Source: JACMLD01 sp047602295 (GTDB taxonomy: Bacteria; Bacteroidota; Bacteroidia; Chitinophagales; Chitinophagaceae). Taken from it: a stretch of DNA of 64,000 bases. Location: positions 3,534,001-3,598,000 of the forward strand of contig JASGHP010000001.1 of the NCBI GenBank assembly GCA_047602295.1, read 5' to 3'. The notes under the pieces were generated by a model. That model was not told the origin of the DNA. It made no database searches and saw nothing but the letters and a program-made list of their open reading frames with translations. Of the stretch, positions 54,363 to 62,787 are shown in pieces; position 1 is the stretch's first letter, and each line of letters starts with the position of its first letter. The position numbers and the translations under genes were made by a program.

Positions 54363-54751
54363 ATTGCGAAGAATGAAGAAAACATCTGGAAGGATGAAGA
54401 AAACATCTGGAAGGATGGAGAAAAGATCTGGAAGAATGGAGAAAACATCTGGAAGGATGAAGAAAAGATCTGGAAGGATGGAGAAAAGATCTGGAAGAAT
54501 GGAGAAAACATCTAAAAGGATGGAGAAAAGATCTGGAAGAATGGAGAAAACATCTGGAAGAATGGAGAAAACATCTGGAAGGATGAAGAAAAGATCATGA
54601 AGGAAAGAAAAAATTTGCGAAGGATTGGAAAAATATCTGTAAGGATTGAGAAAATTTGCGAAGGATTAAGAAAAGATCTGGAAGGATTAAAAAAATTTGC
54701 GAAGGATTAAGAAAAGATCTGGAAGGATGGAAATATTTTGCGAAATCCTGA
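54363..54751 (-). repeat. 21-bp tandem array upstream of fibronectin-like gene (locus B)
   Basis: About 18 units of 21 bp. On the plus strand the units read ATCTGGAAGGATGGAGAAAA plus one base, with C/G and A/G variants; the last third changes to TTTGCGAAGGATTAAGAAAA units. On the strand of the downstream gene the unit contains TTTTCTCCATCC, sharing TTnnCTCC with the array of locus A. It lies 336 bases upstream of the gene at 53413-54027. The array keeps several frames open, including the Phe-Ser-Pro heptads on the minus strand. Confidence 0.92.
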
Positions 54752-54858
54752 AAGGGTTAATTAAAATAGAAAGAATTGATGCTATTTTACAGTCTTCGTG
54801 ATTAGCAGGCACAAAGACACCATCTCACAAAGGCCCGTCTGCATCCTTGCGCCAGGGT
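54752..54858 (+). repeat. RepA copy 1
   Basis: First of five about 60-110-bp RepA repeats. Core GATTAGCAGGCACAAAGACA, then CCATCTCACAAAGGCCCGTC, then GCATCCTTGCGCCAGGG. The left part (AAGGGTTAATT..AGAATTGATGCTATTTTACAG) is shared with copy 3. GGCACAAGGACGC and GCATCCTTGCGCC form an imperfect inverted pair, so each copy can fold into a hairpin. Confidence 0.85.
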
Positions 54859-55476
54859 GGTAGACTAAACTCAATCTTATTGATAAATTCTTTTCCAGTC
54901 GTTGTAAGTAATTTATACGTACGATAATATGAATATTATAAACATCTTGTTGACTTGACTTTCTAACACTTGGGGATACCATTTTTTGTGTAGAAATTTA
55001 CAGGGTGCTATTTTCACCGAAACAAAAAAGCCTCCAGAAGACATTCTTAGGCGGCTCACAGTTTGGACCTTCTTTTGCCGTAATCCTAATTCTTCCAGAG
55101 ACTCTTCATATAAGGCTGGTGCAACCCAATGCTCCAGCCGATTCTACTTCCCGAAAGTATCTTTTGCCTAGCAGATTTGCCCGCCAGAAATATTAACAAC
55201 CTGTGGAAAAAACCAGTTAACAATTTGGTAATCCACGCTGGTATTGACTCTCTTAACTTTTGCACATTTAGAGCCCAAAATCGCATAAAAAATTTTGGAA
55301 TTCAGTGGAAAAATGAATAGTTAAAGTGTGCTTCATCAATTGTTGAAAATCTCTCTGTCGGTAGTGCAAATCTGAGCCTTTGTAAAAGTGGATACATTGT
55401 ACATCTGTGATTGAGGGGAATTGCGAATTAGAAATCTAAAGCGATTAGGTAACATAATAAACCGCATGTTGTAGGG
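54859..55476. other. Gap between RepA copy 1 and the first array gene; no gene supported
   Basis: 618 AT-rich bases. Several short open frames exist on both strands but none has convincing composition, start or homology. It may hold a decayed gene; a minus-strand stretch (55090-55290) reads weakly protein-like with breaks. Promoters for the array could also be here. Confidence 0.4.
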
Positions 55477-55725
55477 GTGAATTATTTTGGTAAGGATAGG
55501 CGTTTACATACATTGCTAGAAAAATCATGTATGGTTAGCATTGAACTGAATGGCGAAGATTACAAAGTGACAACTACAAATATTGTTTTGTTTCCTGATG
55601 GAAGAGAAAAAAGGCTTTTTAAAGATGATGATGGCAATTGGATCTTTGATGTGAATGATGGGGATTATATGTTGGCTGATATACTTGGTAATAAATTGAC
55701 GGAATGCGGTTGCAGCAAAGTATAA
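55477..55725 (+). CDS. Array gene 1: small orphan protein
   Basis: 82 residues from GTG 55477 (preceded by GTAGGG), or 64 from ATG 55531. Acidic, no signal peptide, with LNGEDYKVTTTNIVLFPDGREKRLFKDDDGNWIFDVNDGDYML and a C-terminal ECGCSKV. It may be a small beta fold. No family recognised. It is followed by RepB copy 1. Confidence 0.5.
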   Translation: MNYFGKDRRLHTLLEKSCMVSIELNGEDYKVTTTNIVLFPDGREKRLFKDDDGNWIFDVNDGDYMLADILGNKLTECGCSKV

Positions 55726-55752
55726 AACAAGGGATTTATCCTGTAACCGGTT

Positions 55753-55866
55753 ATATGCAACTTAATCATGCCGATTTCACAGACGAAATATCGTTCAATA
55801 AACCGCCGAGTCTTGCCGATGATATCAGTTCAGATAAAGGCAGAGACTCGGCGAGGAAGGAAAAAC
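55753..55866 (+). repeat. RepB copy 1 (right half only)
   Basis: Matches the right part of RepB copy 2 from TATATGCAACTT to GAGACTCGGCGAGG, with the hairpin CCGCCGAGTC..GAGACTCGGCG. The left half is absent. Confidence 0.85.
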
Positions 55867-55960
55867 GAAATGCACATTGGGGGCATAAATTGTTGGAATT
55901 CTAGTAATGCCCTGATAAACTTCATCGTATTTTCGTATATTTCGGTTATAGCTTAATTAT

Positions 55961-56371
55961 ATGCATCTTACACATTCACAAATTATTGAACTTATTTGGG
56001 CCGTAACAACTATAGGCATCGCTGTTGGTGTTATATATTTTATCAAATGGCTGGCAGATTATGAAGCAGGACCAGTTGGTCTTGAGCTAAACTTGCTTAC
56101 TTACGGATACCTAGCAGACACGATAATTAAAGCAGCTGAAGAGGGAAAATACTGGCATCTTTATTCTTCAAACCTTATTCCTAAGAACCTGTTATTGACA
56201 ATAATTGTGATAGGTAATTTTGTAATGCTTGGGATTAACATTAAATATGAAATTAAGATAAGAGCAATAACTGCTCGTTGGCCGAGACTTTTTATGAAAT
56301 TTAAGATGCAGTTATTGGGTTTAATAAGTGCGGCTCTTTTTTTAACTTGTAAAGTACTTTTCGGCGAGTGA
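55961..56371 (+). CDS. Array gene 2a: small membrane protein
   Basis: 136 residues with three hydrophobic helices (about 9-27, 67-90 and 113-132) around a soluble loop. No known family. Its stop overlaps the GTG of the next gene by four bases (GTGA), so the two are translated together and form one unit of the array. Confidence 0.6.
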   Translation: MHLTHSQIIELIWAVTTIGIAVGVIYFIKWLADYEAGPVGLELNLLTYGYLADTIIKAAEEGKYWHLYSSNLIPKNLLLTIIVIGNFVMLGINIKYEIKIRAITARWPRLFMKFKMQLLGLISAALFLTCKVLFGE

Positions 56372-57411
56372 TACTTTTTCAAATCATAATAATTGCTTTA
56401 ATTTCAGTTTTAGCTATTTCTGCCATAGCATTTTTGGTTGAATTACTTTTAATAAAGTCGATTGGACCATTATTAAAAGGCTTGAATAAATATTTGCTTG
56501 CCTATAATGGAAGTGTGTCTGAAGTTAATGCTGTAATAAAAACAATTAACTCTCCGATCCCAATTTGGAAATGGCTGGTAACTGGATTAATTGGATTTGG
56601 AACTATTGTGGGCATTTGTGTGTTTGCAGTTAAAGCATCTAAGCCTGAGCCTGTTTCTCCAATACCTTCTTCCGACAATGATAAACAAGTAATACTCAAG
56701 CCTGATTTAAAAAATGATACTTTTTCAAATCAGACTCCATTTCAAATCCAATCTTACTCAACTTCCTCTCACCTTTGTGTTATTTCAAAAACTATTACTC
56801 ACCAAAACCCAAAGAACACCAGAAGTTTCTACTACAATAAAATGGGTGATCCAGACAGTGTAATCAATCAAATCGCTTCTACTGGTTGGCCCGATCTTTA
56901 TTTTAAATATGACAATAAAAATAGATTGGTTGAATATTATTCACAATATAAAAACGGGCTCGTTGAAAATACACATAGATATGTCTACAAAGGAGATATA
57001 ATAATTAGGGATACGGTAATCTCAGAGCACACAGGTAGTCCATTTATTAGCTGCTCTTATTTGATTTATGACAAGCAAGGTCGGATTATCATTGATTCAC
57101 AAGTAATGGTTAAATCTGCAATACAGCCTATAAGACTCAGTACAAAAAAATACTTTTATGATGTTGGTGGCAATTTATTAAATGAATTCGGTAGTGCATT
57201 TAAATACGACAATAGATTAAACCCTAGATTGACAAATAAAATATGGATGTTTATTGATAGAAATTATAGCATTAACAACCCTATAAGAGCTCAGTCATAT
57301 ACAAAATACAATTACCCATCAGTTCTAACCAATTTTAATTCCTCCTATTCATTATTTACAGGTCAACCGTATAGTGATACTTTAGTCTCTGTTGTATACT
57401 TGTGCAAATAA
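56368..57411 (+). CDS. Array gene 2b: membrane-anchored RHS/YD-like repeat protein
   Basis: 347 residues from GTG 56368. Two N-terminal helices (about 3-33 and 66-89) anchor it; the extracytoplasmic part has YD/RHS-like repeats (YFKYDNKNRLVEYYSQYKNG, YLIYDKQGRIIIDSQV, KYFYDVGGNLLNEFGSAFKYDNRLN). The pattern resembles cell-surface or polymorphic-toxin shell proteins but is short. Partner of the preceding membrane protein. The last 57 bases before RepA copy 2 hold no gene. Confidence 0.6.
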   Translation: MILFQIIIIALISVLAISAIAFLVELLLIKSIGPLLKGLNKYLLAYNGSVSEVNAVIKTINSPIPIWKWLVTGLIGFGTIVGICVFAVKASKPEPVSPIPSSDNDKQVILKPDLKNDTFSNQTPFQIQSYSTSSHLCVISKTITHQNPKNTRSFYYNKMGDPDSVINQIASTGWPDLYFKYDNKNRLVEYYSQYKNGLVENTHRYVYKGDIIIRDTVISEHTGSPFISCSYLIYDKQGRIIIDSQVMVKSAIQPIRLSTKKYFYDVGGNLLNEFGSAFKYDNRLNPRLTNKIWMFIDRNYSINNPIRAQSYTKYNYPSVLTNFNSSYSLFTGQPYSDTLVSVVYLCK

Positions 57412-57450
57412 ATATGTATGTTGATTATTATACCAATCTACGGCGTTCCA

Positions 57451-57508
57451 GATTGGCAGGCATAAGGACGCCATCTCGCAAAGGCCCGTCTGCATCCTTG
57501 CGCCAGTG
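57451..57508 (+). repeat. RepA copy 2
   Basis: GATTGGCAGGCATAAGGACG followed by CCATCTCGCAAAGGCCCGTC and GCATCCTTGCGCCAG. It ends 18 bases before the start of array gene 3; GTG 57506 inside the repeat is an alternative but less likely start. Confidence 0.85.
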
Positions 57509-57526
57509 CTGAGGAATAAAATTAAA

Positions 57527-58069
57527 ATGATTTATATGGTAAAATGTTTTAGTCTGCTGCTTTCTATATTTTTTGCTTTGCAGTCGTTTGCGCAAAACGA
57601 AAAAGTCAACGTGTCTTTTTATTTTAAAACAACTGGTATCAAGGATAGCGCAGATCTTGATTTCCTGGTAAAATATGTAAATAATCGCAAGGAAGCGACC
57701 TATGTCTATAAATCTCTAGAGCACGGCAATATGAACAATCCTTCCAAAAACATTCATTTTGAGTTGCAAAAATTGGTAGGCGGAAACTATAAAACAATGC
57801 CAAGAGAAAGTGATGCTGTTATACCTGATTTTGACCGCGACGCCGCTTTTTATGCTTCCGTTGAAAAATTCGCCCCAGGCGAAACAAAAACATTACGAAT
57901 AAATTTATTGCAGCTATTTTATGAGTTTGATGAAGGCTATTATCGAATACAAGCCAATTTATTAAAAATACCCATTGATGAAGAAGAAGATCGTAGTATG
58001 AAATACGAAAAAAGCAAATACTATTATTTTAGAATTTCTCAAGACATCTATAAGCTTCATAAAAATTAA
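57527..58069 (+). CDS. Array gene 3: secreted orphan protein
   Basis: About 180 residues from ATG 57527; signal peptide MIYMVKCFSLLLSIFFALQSFAQ. The mature part is beta-rich (VSFYFKTTGIKDSADLDFLVKYVNNR) with LFYEFDEGYYRIQANLLK and KYYYFRIS near the end. It is similar in outline to array gene 5 (FDEGYYRIQANL versus TRGQYRIKVKLDF). Possibly an Ig-like fold such as a BsuPI-type protease inhibitor, by loose pattern only. Followed by RepB copy 2. Confidence 0.6.
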   Translation: MIYMVKCFSLLLSIFFALQSFAQNEKVNVSFYFKTTGIKDSADLDFLVKYVNNRKEATYVYKSLEHGNMNNPSKNIHFELQKLVGGNYKTMPRESDAVIPDFDRDAAFYASVEKFAPGETKTLRINLLQLFYEFDEGYYRIQANLLKIPIDEEEDRSMKYEKSKYYYFRISQDIYKLHKN

Positions 58070-58133
58070 TACAGTATTGTCTCGAATTTATGCTATATGA
58101 GATCAGTTGTCTATGACTCTAATTGATATCTCT

Positions 58134-58396
58134 TCTCCCTTCCCCGCCGAGTCTCCAATCAACGCCGTCTTCTCAGGCGATGTCTCGGCTTAAGGCTATG
58201 TGAGCTGGCTGCCCGGACTCGCCGTTTAAATAAACGAAACATGATTTAATTCATAAATTGGGAAATGAATTATATGCAACTAGACGACGTCAATCTAACA
58301 GAAAAAATATCGCTCACTAAACCGCCGAGTCCTGCCAATGAAATCAGTTCAGATAAATAAATTGACAAAAGCAGAGACTCGGTGGGGCAGGGAGAG
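58134..58396 (+). repeat. RepB copy 2 (full element)
   Basis: Full-length element with terminal inverted repeats of about 21 bp (CTCCCTTCCCCGCCGAGTCT at left, complement CTCCCTGCCCCACCGAGTCT at right). Inside lie a left hairpin (GCCGAG..CTCGGC), an AT-rich middle and a right hairpin. The segment CTATGTGAGCTGGC carries the core shared with RepA. Confidence 0.9.
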
Positions 58397-58421
58397 ATGA
58401 ATAATGCGATGAATAGATAAG

Positions 58422-58928
58422 ATGAAACATAAATCAATATACAGGAGTTTTCTATTGGTAGCTTTGTGTACATTCTTTTGTCATTGTGAGAATGGCAAAA
58501 ACTCCAATACCAGTAAACAAAAGAGCGACAGTGTTTATTATTCCGTAGATTGGCAAAAAAAATCAAATAATCAATCATTTGTATTATTGGGCGGTTGTCA
58601 AATCATTTACAATGACTCGATGAATGCCGTTTATGCACATAAAGTAGCTAATGGTAGACTTAGGGATTCAACTAATTTTGAGAGATATGGCCCCTTATTA
58701 TTTGAGAGGAATCGGGACACGTTGTACGTCGATTTTTATTTCATGATGTCACCGCATAATGTTATGACGCCATTAATGAGAATAATAAGAAACGACTCAA
58801 TTATTTTATCTGTTGCTTTTAAAGGCAAGTTTGATTCTTCATATTCTAATAAATTTCATAAATATAGATTTAAGATTCTTTCAAAAGATAGCATAGAACA
58901 TTTTAGATTTTTCGACGGTTACAGGTAG
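58422..58928 (+). CDS. Array gene 4: lipoprotein orphan
   Basis: 168 residues with lipobox FCHC (about 19-22) followed by ENGKNSNTSKQKSDS, typical of Bacteroidota lipoproteins. The mature part is beta-rich (DSVYYSVDWQKK, NMFMMSPHN-like segments, RIIRNDSIILSVAFKG). No family known. Followed by RepB copy 3. Confidence 0.6.
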   Translation: MKHKSIYRSFLLVALCTFFCHCENGKNSNTSKQKSDSVYYSVDWQKKSNNQSFVLLGGCQIIYNDSMNAVYAHKVANGRLRDSTNFERYGPLLFERNRDTLYVDFYFMMSPHNVMTPLMRIIRNDSIILSVAFKGKFDSSYSNKFHKYRFKILSKDSIEHFRFFDGYR

Positions 58929-58950
58929 AACTTTATTATTAGCGAAAGAA

Positions 58951-59066
58951 TTTCCTTCTACGCCGAGTCTCTCATTAACACCGTCTTCTCAGGCGATGTC
59001 CTGCCAATGACATCAGTTCAGATAAATAAATTAACAAAGGCAGAGACTCGGCGGGGAAAGGAAAAG
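58951..59066 (+). repeat. RepB copy 3 (internal deletion)
   Basis: Left end TTTCCTTCTACGCCGAGTCT joined to the right end CAGTTCAGATAAATAAATTA and GCAGAGACTCGGCGGGGAAA. The middle of the element is missing, leaving a 116-bp version with both inverted ends. Confidence 0.9.
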
Positions 59067-59120
59067 CAAGACAAATCAAAAAAGCACAATTTTACTAATT
59101 CTTGTTAAATAAGTAAAGTA

Positions 59121-59660
59121 ATGGTTCGAATTATCATTTTAATTTTTTGCTCAAAATTTCTAATCATTCCAAACGGATGCTTTGGTCAGAATTTTTCAAA
59201 ACAAAAATCAGTGAACATAACTAGCAATATTGCGTCGGATATTATTGGATATAAAGATTTGAGTTATACTTTTGTTGTAAAGAATGGATCAACTCAAAGT
59301 ATCTATGTTGACACAGAACTGGTAGAAAAAATGTTACAAATTCCATCTTCTAATTTTGAATTCATAGTAGAAAAGAAGATTTCTGGAAAATTTAGACTTT
59401 ATGATAATAGGGCCGGCGTGGATGCTGCACCTGTATTTGATAGTATTGAAAGCAAATCAATAAAAAAAATACAACCTGATGAATCTCATAAATTTAACTA
59501 CCTACTTCAAGAAATATACCAGCTTACTAGGGGGCAGTATAGAATTAAAGTTAAACTAGACTTTAAGGATGATAAAAAAAATGTTTATGTGGCTTCCTCC
59601 AAATGGAATTATTTTTTTGTTCGAAAAGTAATGCCCGTTCATCATTGGTATCAAGATTAA
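59121..59660 (+). CDS. Array gene 5: secreted orphan protein
   Basis: 179 residues, signal peptide about 1-21 (MVRIIILIFCSKFLIIPNGCFGQ). Beta-rich mature part (SYTFVVKNGSTQSIYVDTELVEKM, KKIQPDESHKFNYLLQEIYQLTRGQYRIKVKLDFKDDKK, SSKWNYFFVRK). Outline resembles array gene 3, so the two may be diverged members of one family. Followed by RepB copy 4. Confidence 0.6.
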   Translation: MVRIIILIFCSKFLIIPNGCFGQNFSKQKSVNITSNIASDIIGYKDLSYTFVVKNGSTQSIYVDTELVEKMLQIPSSNFEFIVEKKISGKFRLYDNRAGVDAAPVFDSIESKSIKKIQPDESHKFNYLLQEIYQLTRGQYRIKVKLDFKDDKKNVYVASSKWNYFFVRKVMPVHHWYQD

Positions 59661-59666
59661 TGAAAG

Positions 59667-59850
59667 TTTCCCTTCCTCGCTGAGTCTCCAATCAACGCCG
59701 TCTTCTCAGGCGATGTCTCGGTCCAGGGCTATGTGAGATGGCCGCCGGACTAGCCGTTTAAGTAACGAAACATCATTTAATTCGTAAATTGGGAGATGAT
59801 GATTGATCAAATAATACTTTTTTCAGGAATTTGTCTTGTTAATTGAAAAA
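59667..59850 (+). repeat. RepB copy 4 (left part only)
   Basis: CCTTCCTCGCTGAGTCTCCA to TTTTTTCAGGAATTTGTCTT; the right inverted end is missing and the next gene starts at 59861. It carries CTATGTGAGATGGCCGCC, the core shared with RepA. Confidence 0.88.
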
Positions 59851-59860
59851 AGATAGATAA

Positions 59861-60328
59861 ATGGACAAAATACTGAACGCTTATAAAATGAATAAGGAAA
59901 AGAGCTCTCTTTTTTCTCAAGCAATTGTTATTGACCATTACGATGGCCCAACCGAAGCTGTTTGTCAAATAAGAGATAGTGAAGAATGGTTTATTGCAAG
60001 TCTAGTTTATTTTAACCCAGATGAACGCATAAGAATATTTACACTACTTAAAATAACAGAACAGTCTTTGGTCAATATAAAAACACTTGCTGAAGTATAT
60101 TTAAAGGAGGGGAACGCGGAGTATGCGCCTATAAAACAGGCAATTGAATTTTATTATAAAGGGTATACGGGGACGGTCTTTCTGTTTATGAGTGATTGGT
60201 TATCGTCAATACACTATCAAATTATTGAGATTCCAAACAATGCTTTACGTTACTTTAGCGATATTGAAGCCGTTTTGGAGCAAGACAAAAGGATACAAGG
60301 TAAATGGATGCAGCTATTTTCAAGTTGA
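59861..60328 (+). CDS. Array gene 6: cytosolic orphan protein
   Basis: 155 residues without signal peptide, mixed alpha/beta, acidic (DHYDGPTEAVCQIRDSEEWFIASLVYFNPDERIRIF, YYKGYTGTVFLFMSDWLSSIHYQIIE). The size and composition resemble immunity or small cytosolic orphan proteins of contact-toxin loci, but I recognise no family and no toxin is seen nearby. Confidence 0.6.
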   Translation: MDKILNAYKMNKEKSSLFSQAIVIDHYDGPTEAVCQIRDSEEWFIASLVYFNPDERIRIFTLLKITEQSLVNIKTLAEVYLKEGNAEYAPIKQAIEFYYKGYTGTVFLFMSDWLSSIHYQIIEIPNNALRYFSDIEAVLEQDKRIQGKWMQLFSS

Positions 60329-60352
60329 GGTATAGATTATTATGCCAATAGG

Positions 60353-60460
60353 GAAGGGTTAATTCATATAGAGAGAATTGACCCTATTTTACAATCTTTC
60401 TGATTAGCAGGCACAAGGACGCCATCTCTTAAAGGCTTGTCTGTATCCTTGCGCCAGTGC
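60353..60460 (+). repeat. RepA copy 3
   Basis: AAGGGTTAATTCATATAGAG, GAATTGACCCTATTTTACAA and the core GATTAGCAGGCACAAGGACG with CCATCTCTTAAAGGCTTGTC, ending GCGCCAG. It is similar in extent to copy 1. Confidence 0.88.
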
Positions 60461-60532
60461 GGGAGTATATTACCAATACTTTTAAAAACATTAGTACCCC
60501 ACGCCATCTCCAGAATTAGTATATTGGCTTTT

Positions 60533-61000
60533 ATGAAATATAAACCTGTCATTATTTATTTATTATTTTTTTTAAATTCTTGTAAGTCTAAAAATATAGA
60601 TGCCATTGCTTACCCAAAAGAGATTTTTAGTAATGAAGATATTCATCAATTAAAAAAACAGTTCCCTAAAGAAAGCTATTCTCCTGACAATCCAAAATGG
60701 GATGGCTATGAATATTTGGTTGTAAAAGATACTTTATTTGCAAAAGAAATTTTTGCTAGACTCTTTTTTACGTTTCATCATGGCGAGATGCAAGAAGTTC
60801 TGATCAATTATTTTACTATTACTGCCAGTGGGAAAGATTCTTTAAAATATTTTTATGAGAATGCTTTAGGAAAAGCACAAACAAGCGTAAGTGTGTTCGA
60901 TATATATTTGAGGAACTCGGAAAAGTCTACTGATACATGCAAAATAAAGAAACAACCGATTGATAGCCGGGTAGGATATTATAGATGGTTTAAGAAATGA
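60533..61000 (+). CDS. Array gene 7: lipoprotein orphan
   Basis: About 155 residues from ATG 60533 (MKYKPVIIYLLFFLNSCKSKN), lipobox FLNSC at about 13-17. The rest is charged and aromatic (FSNEDIHQLKKQFPKESYSPDNPKWDGYEYLVVKDTLFAKEIFARLFF). Family unknown. Followed by RepB copy 5. Confidence 0.6.
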   Translation: MKYKPVIIYLLFFLNSCKSKNIDAIAYPKEIFSNEDIHQLKKQFPKESYSPDNPKWDGYEYLVVKDTLFAKEIFARLFFTFHHGEMQEVLINYFTITASGKDSLKYFYENALGKAQTSVSVFDIYLRNSEKSTDTCKIKKQPIDSRVGYYRWFKK

Positions 61001-61002
61001 AT

Positions 61003-61262
61003 TTCTCTTCCCCGCCGAGTCTCCTGCCAGCACGTCCTTCCCAGACGATGTCTCGGCGCTGTGCTATGTGAGATGGCCGCCAGACTCGCCGTTTAAATAA
61101 ACGAAACATGATTTAATTCATAAATTGGGTGATGATGATTGATCAAATAATACTTTTTTCAGGAATTTGTTTTGCTAGTTGAAAACACCGAGCCCTGCCA
61201 ATAGCATTACTCAAAACTAAATAGGATTTGTAAAGACAGAGACTCGGGGGGAAGGGGAAAAA
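61003..61262 (+). repeat. RepB copy 5 (full element)
   Basis: TTCTCTTCCCCGCCGAGTCT to AGACTCGGGGGGAAGGGGAA, about 260 bases with terminal inverted repeats of about 16 bp. The interior matches copies 2 and 4 (CTATGTGAGATGGCCGCC; AAACGAAACATGATTTAATT). Confidence 0.9.
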
Positions 61263-61334
61263 ATTTTTTGACTTCTATTAACGCTTCAGTTGTTTAAAGC
61301 GCTTGATTGAAAAATTAATACTATAAATTATTTT

Positions 61335-62000
61335 ATGCCCAGACTCTTCATTTTCTTTTCGTTGTTGCTGTTGGGTTGCCATCGAACCAAAACGGTTGTT
61401 TGGTCACGATACAAAAGCGGGAAAGTACAGGATCAGTTTACATTCGACGTGAATGCTGGTAGGGATACCACTGGTTTGTTGAAAAGTTTTTTCAGCAATG
61501 GGAAAGTGGAAGTGATTGGACGTTTGCAGAATGGAAGAAAAGAGGGGCATTGGATACAGTTTACACATGCTGGTGATACTGTTTTTAGCGGCGTTTTTAA
61601 GAACGGACTTTTGACAGGGGATGTTTTTGAAAAACTACCCAATGGCTGGCGCAAGGTCCATTACTTAGCGGATAAAAAAGAAGGAAGATGCATAGAATTT
61701 CAACACTGGGAATTCAAAAAAGATGTGCATACTTATTTCTATCAAGTTGGACAATTTCATGATGATAAACCAATAGGTCTTTGGATTAGGAAAGATACGA
61801 ACGGTATTATCATGGCAGAGAACACTTATGTTGACGGCATTGTAAGAGGATACTTTACGAATCGCTACGCAAATGGTAACATAAAGTTGAAAGGAGTGCT
61901 GAACATTGACAGTGCTGGTACCAACAGGTTTGATTTTTATGATGAATCTGGACATAAGAAAAAGCTGAAGGGATATGAAATTGATTTAGTAAAACCATGA
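61335..62000 (+). CDS. Array gene 8: YwqK/MORN-like repeat protein
   Basis: 221 residues with a lipoprotein-type signal (LLLLGC at about 11-16, then HRTK). It carries several MORN_2/YwqK repeats: GLLKSFFSNGKVEVIGRLQNGRKEGHWIQFTHAGDTVFSGVFKNGLLTGDV and NTYVDGIVRGYFTNRYANGNIKLKGVLN. YwqK is the antitoxin of the B. subtilis YwqJ toxin; in Bacteroidota such repeats are common in secreted proteins and do not by themselves prove a toxin-antitoxin role. Confidence 0.75.
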   Translation: MPRLFIFFSLLLLGCHRTKTVVWSRYKSGKVQDQFTFDVNAGRDTTGLLKSFFSNGKVEVIGRLQNGRKEGHWIQFTHAGDTVFSGVFKNGLLTGDVFEKLPNGWRKVHYLADKKEGRCIEFQHWEFKKDVHTYFYQVGQFHDDKPIGLWIRKDTNGIIMAENTYVDGIVRGYFTNRYANGNIKLKGVLNIDSAGTNRFDFYDESGHKKKLKGYEIDLVKP

Positions 62001-62068
62001 ACAATTACATAAAATACATCCCTTAACTAGCGCAAGTATAGTATATTAAAAAATCGAGCAACTGGCGT

Positions 62069-62157
62069 AAGAATTGATTCTATTTTACAGTTTTCCTGAT
62101 TGGCAGGCACAAGGACGCCATCTCACAAACGCCCGTCTGCATCCTTGCGCCAGGGTG
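62069..62157 (+). repeat. RepA copy 4
   Basis: AAGAATTGATTCTATTTTAC plus core GATTGGCAGGCACAAGGACG, CCATCTCACAAACGCCCGTC, GCATCCTTGCGCCAGGG. Confidence 0.88.
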
Positions 62158-62210
62158 GTGACCCTATAACTTTTTCACCATCAATTTATAATTTATTAAA
62201 CAGATAGTTC

Positions 62211-62723
62211 ATGAAATTATGGATAATGTTTATTTGCGTATTTGTTACTATAATTTCAGGTCACAGAGATAATAATGAACATATAACATGTGAAAGAGAA
62301 TTAAAAAAGTATAGTTGCAAATCTTTTCAAGTAATAAAGTTTTGCCAAAAAGTCTTGGACGATTCTACAAATTATAAATATGATAGGCTTATTGGCAATG
62401 GTAAGCTCATGGAAATTGAAAATTTTGATAAATTAGTATTGAAGTACAGAAACGTCACAGATCGTATTATTTCATTTGATGTGCTTTACATGGGCCCACA
62501 GCAAAATAAATATCGGATCGACTTGATGCAATTGGATGGTGATACACTTAAGTTTCGTGTTGACCTGGCTGGAAAGTATGAAGTTAAGTTTGCCAGATGT
62601 TTCCACAGAGTCGAATTCATGATAAAATTTGCCAAGCCAACAAAGGATATCAAAGTTTTTGAAATAAAAAAAAGACCAAACATGAAATTGTTTAAAAGAA
62701 CCAGTAGTACGATAATAGGTTGA
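62211..62723 (+). CDS. Array gene 9: secreted orphan protein
   Basis: 170 residues with an N-terminal signal peptide (MKLWIMFICVFVTIISG). The rest is basic and beta-rich (DRLIGNGKLMEIENFDKLVLKYRNVTDRIISFDVLYMG, DTLKFRVDLAGKYEVKFAR). No family recognised. Last gene of the array, followed by RepA copy 5 and then tRNA-Val. Confidence 0.6.
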   Translation: MKLWIMFICVFVTIISGHRDNNEHITCERELKKYSCKSFQVIKFCQKVLDDSTNYKYDRLIGNGKLMEIENFDKLVLKYRNVTDRIISFDVLYMGPQQNKYRIDLMQLDGDTLKFRVDLAGKYEVKFARCFHRVEFMIKFAKPTKDIKVFEIKKRPNMKLFKRTSSTIIG

Positions 62724-62787
62724 GATAAAATGTCTATTCCCGCGATAATTTTTAAAAGAGCTCGCTATAAGCCTCAAATAGCGCAAA

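Noticed and set aside
54113..54600. Open frames through the second 21-bp array as coiled-coil or Phe-rich proteins
   Set aside because: Same reason as for the first array; heptads follow from the 21-base period.
54363..54751. CRISPR array
   Set aside because: Units are contiguous 21-bp repeats without unique spacers, and no cas genes are present.
54986..55320. Four 60-66-codon frames on both strands
   Set aside because: Mutually overlapping, no recognisable sequence or start; at best remnants of a decayed gene.
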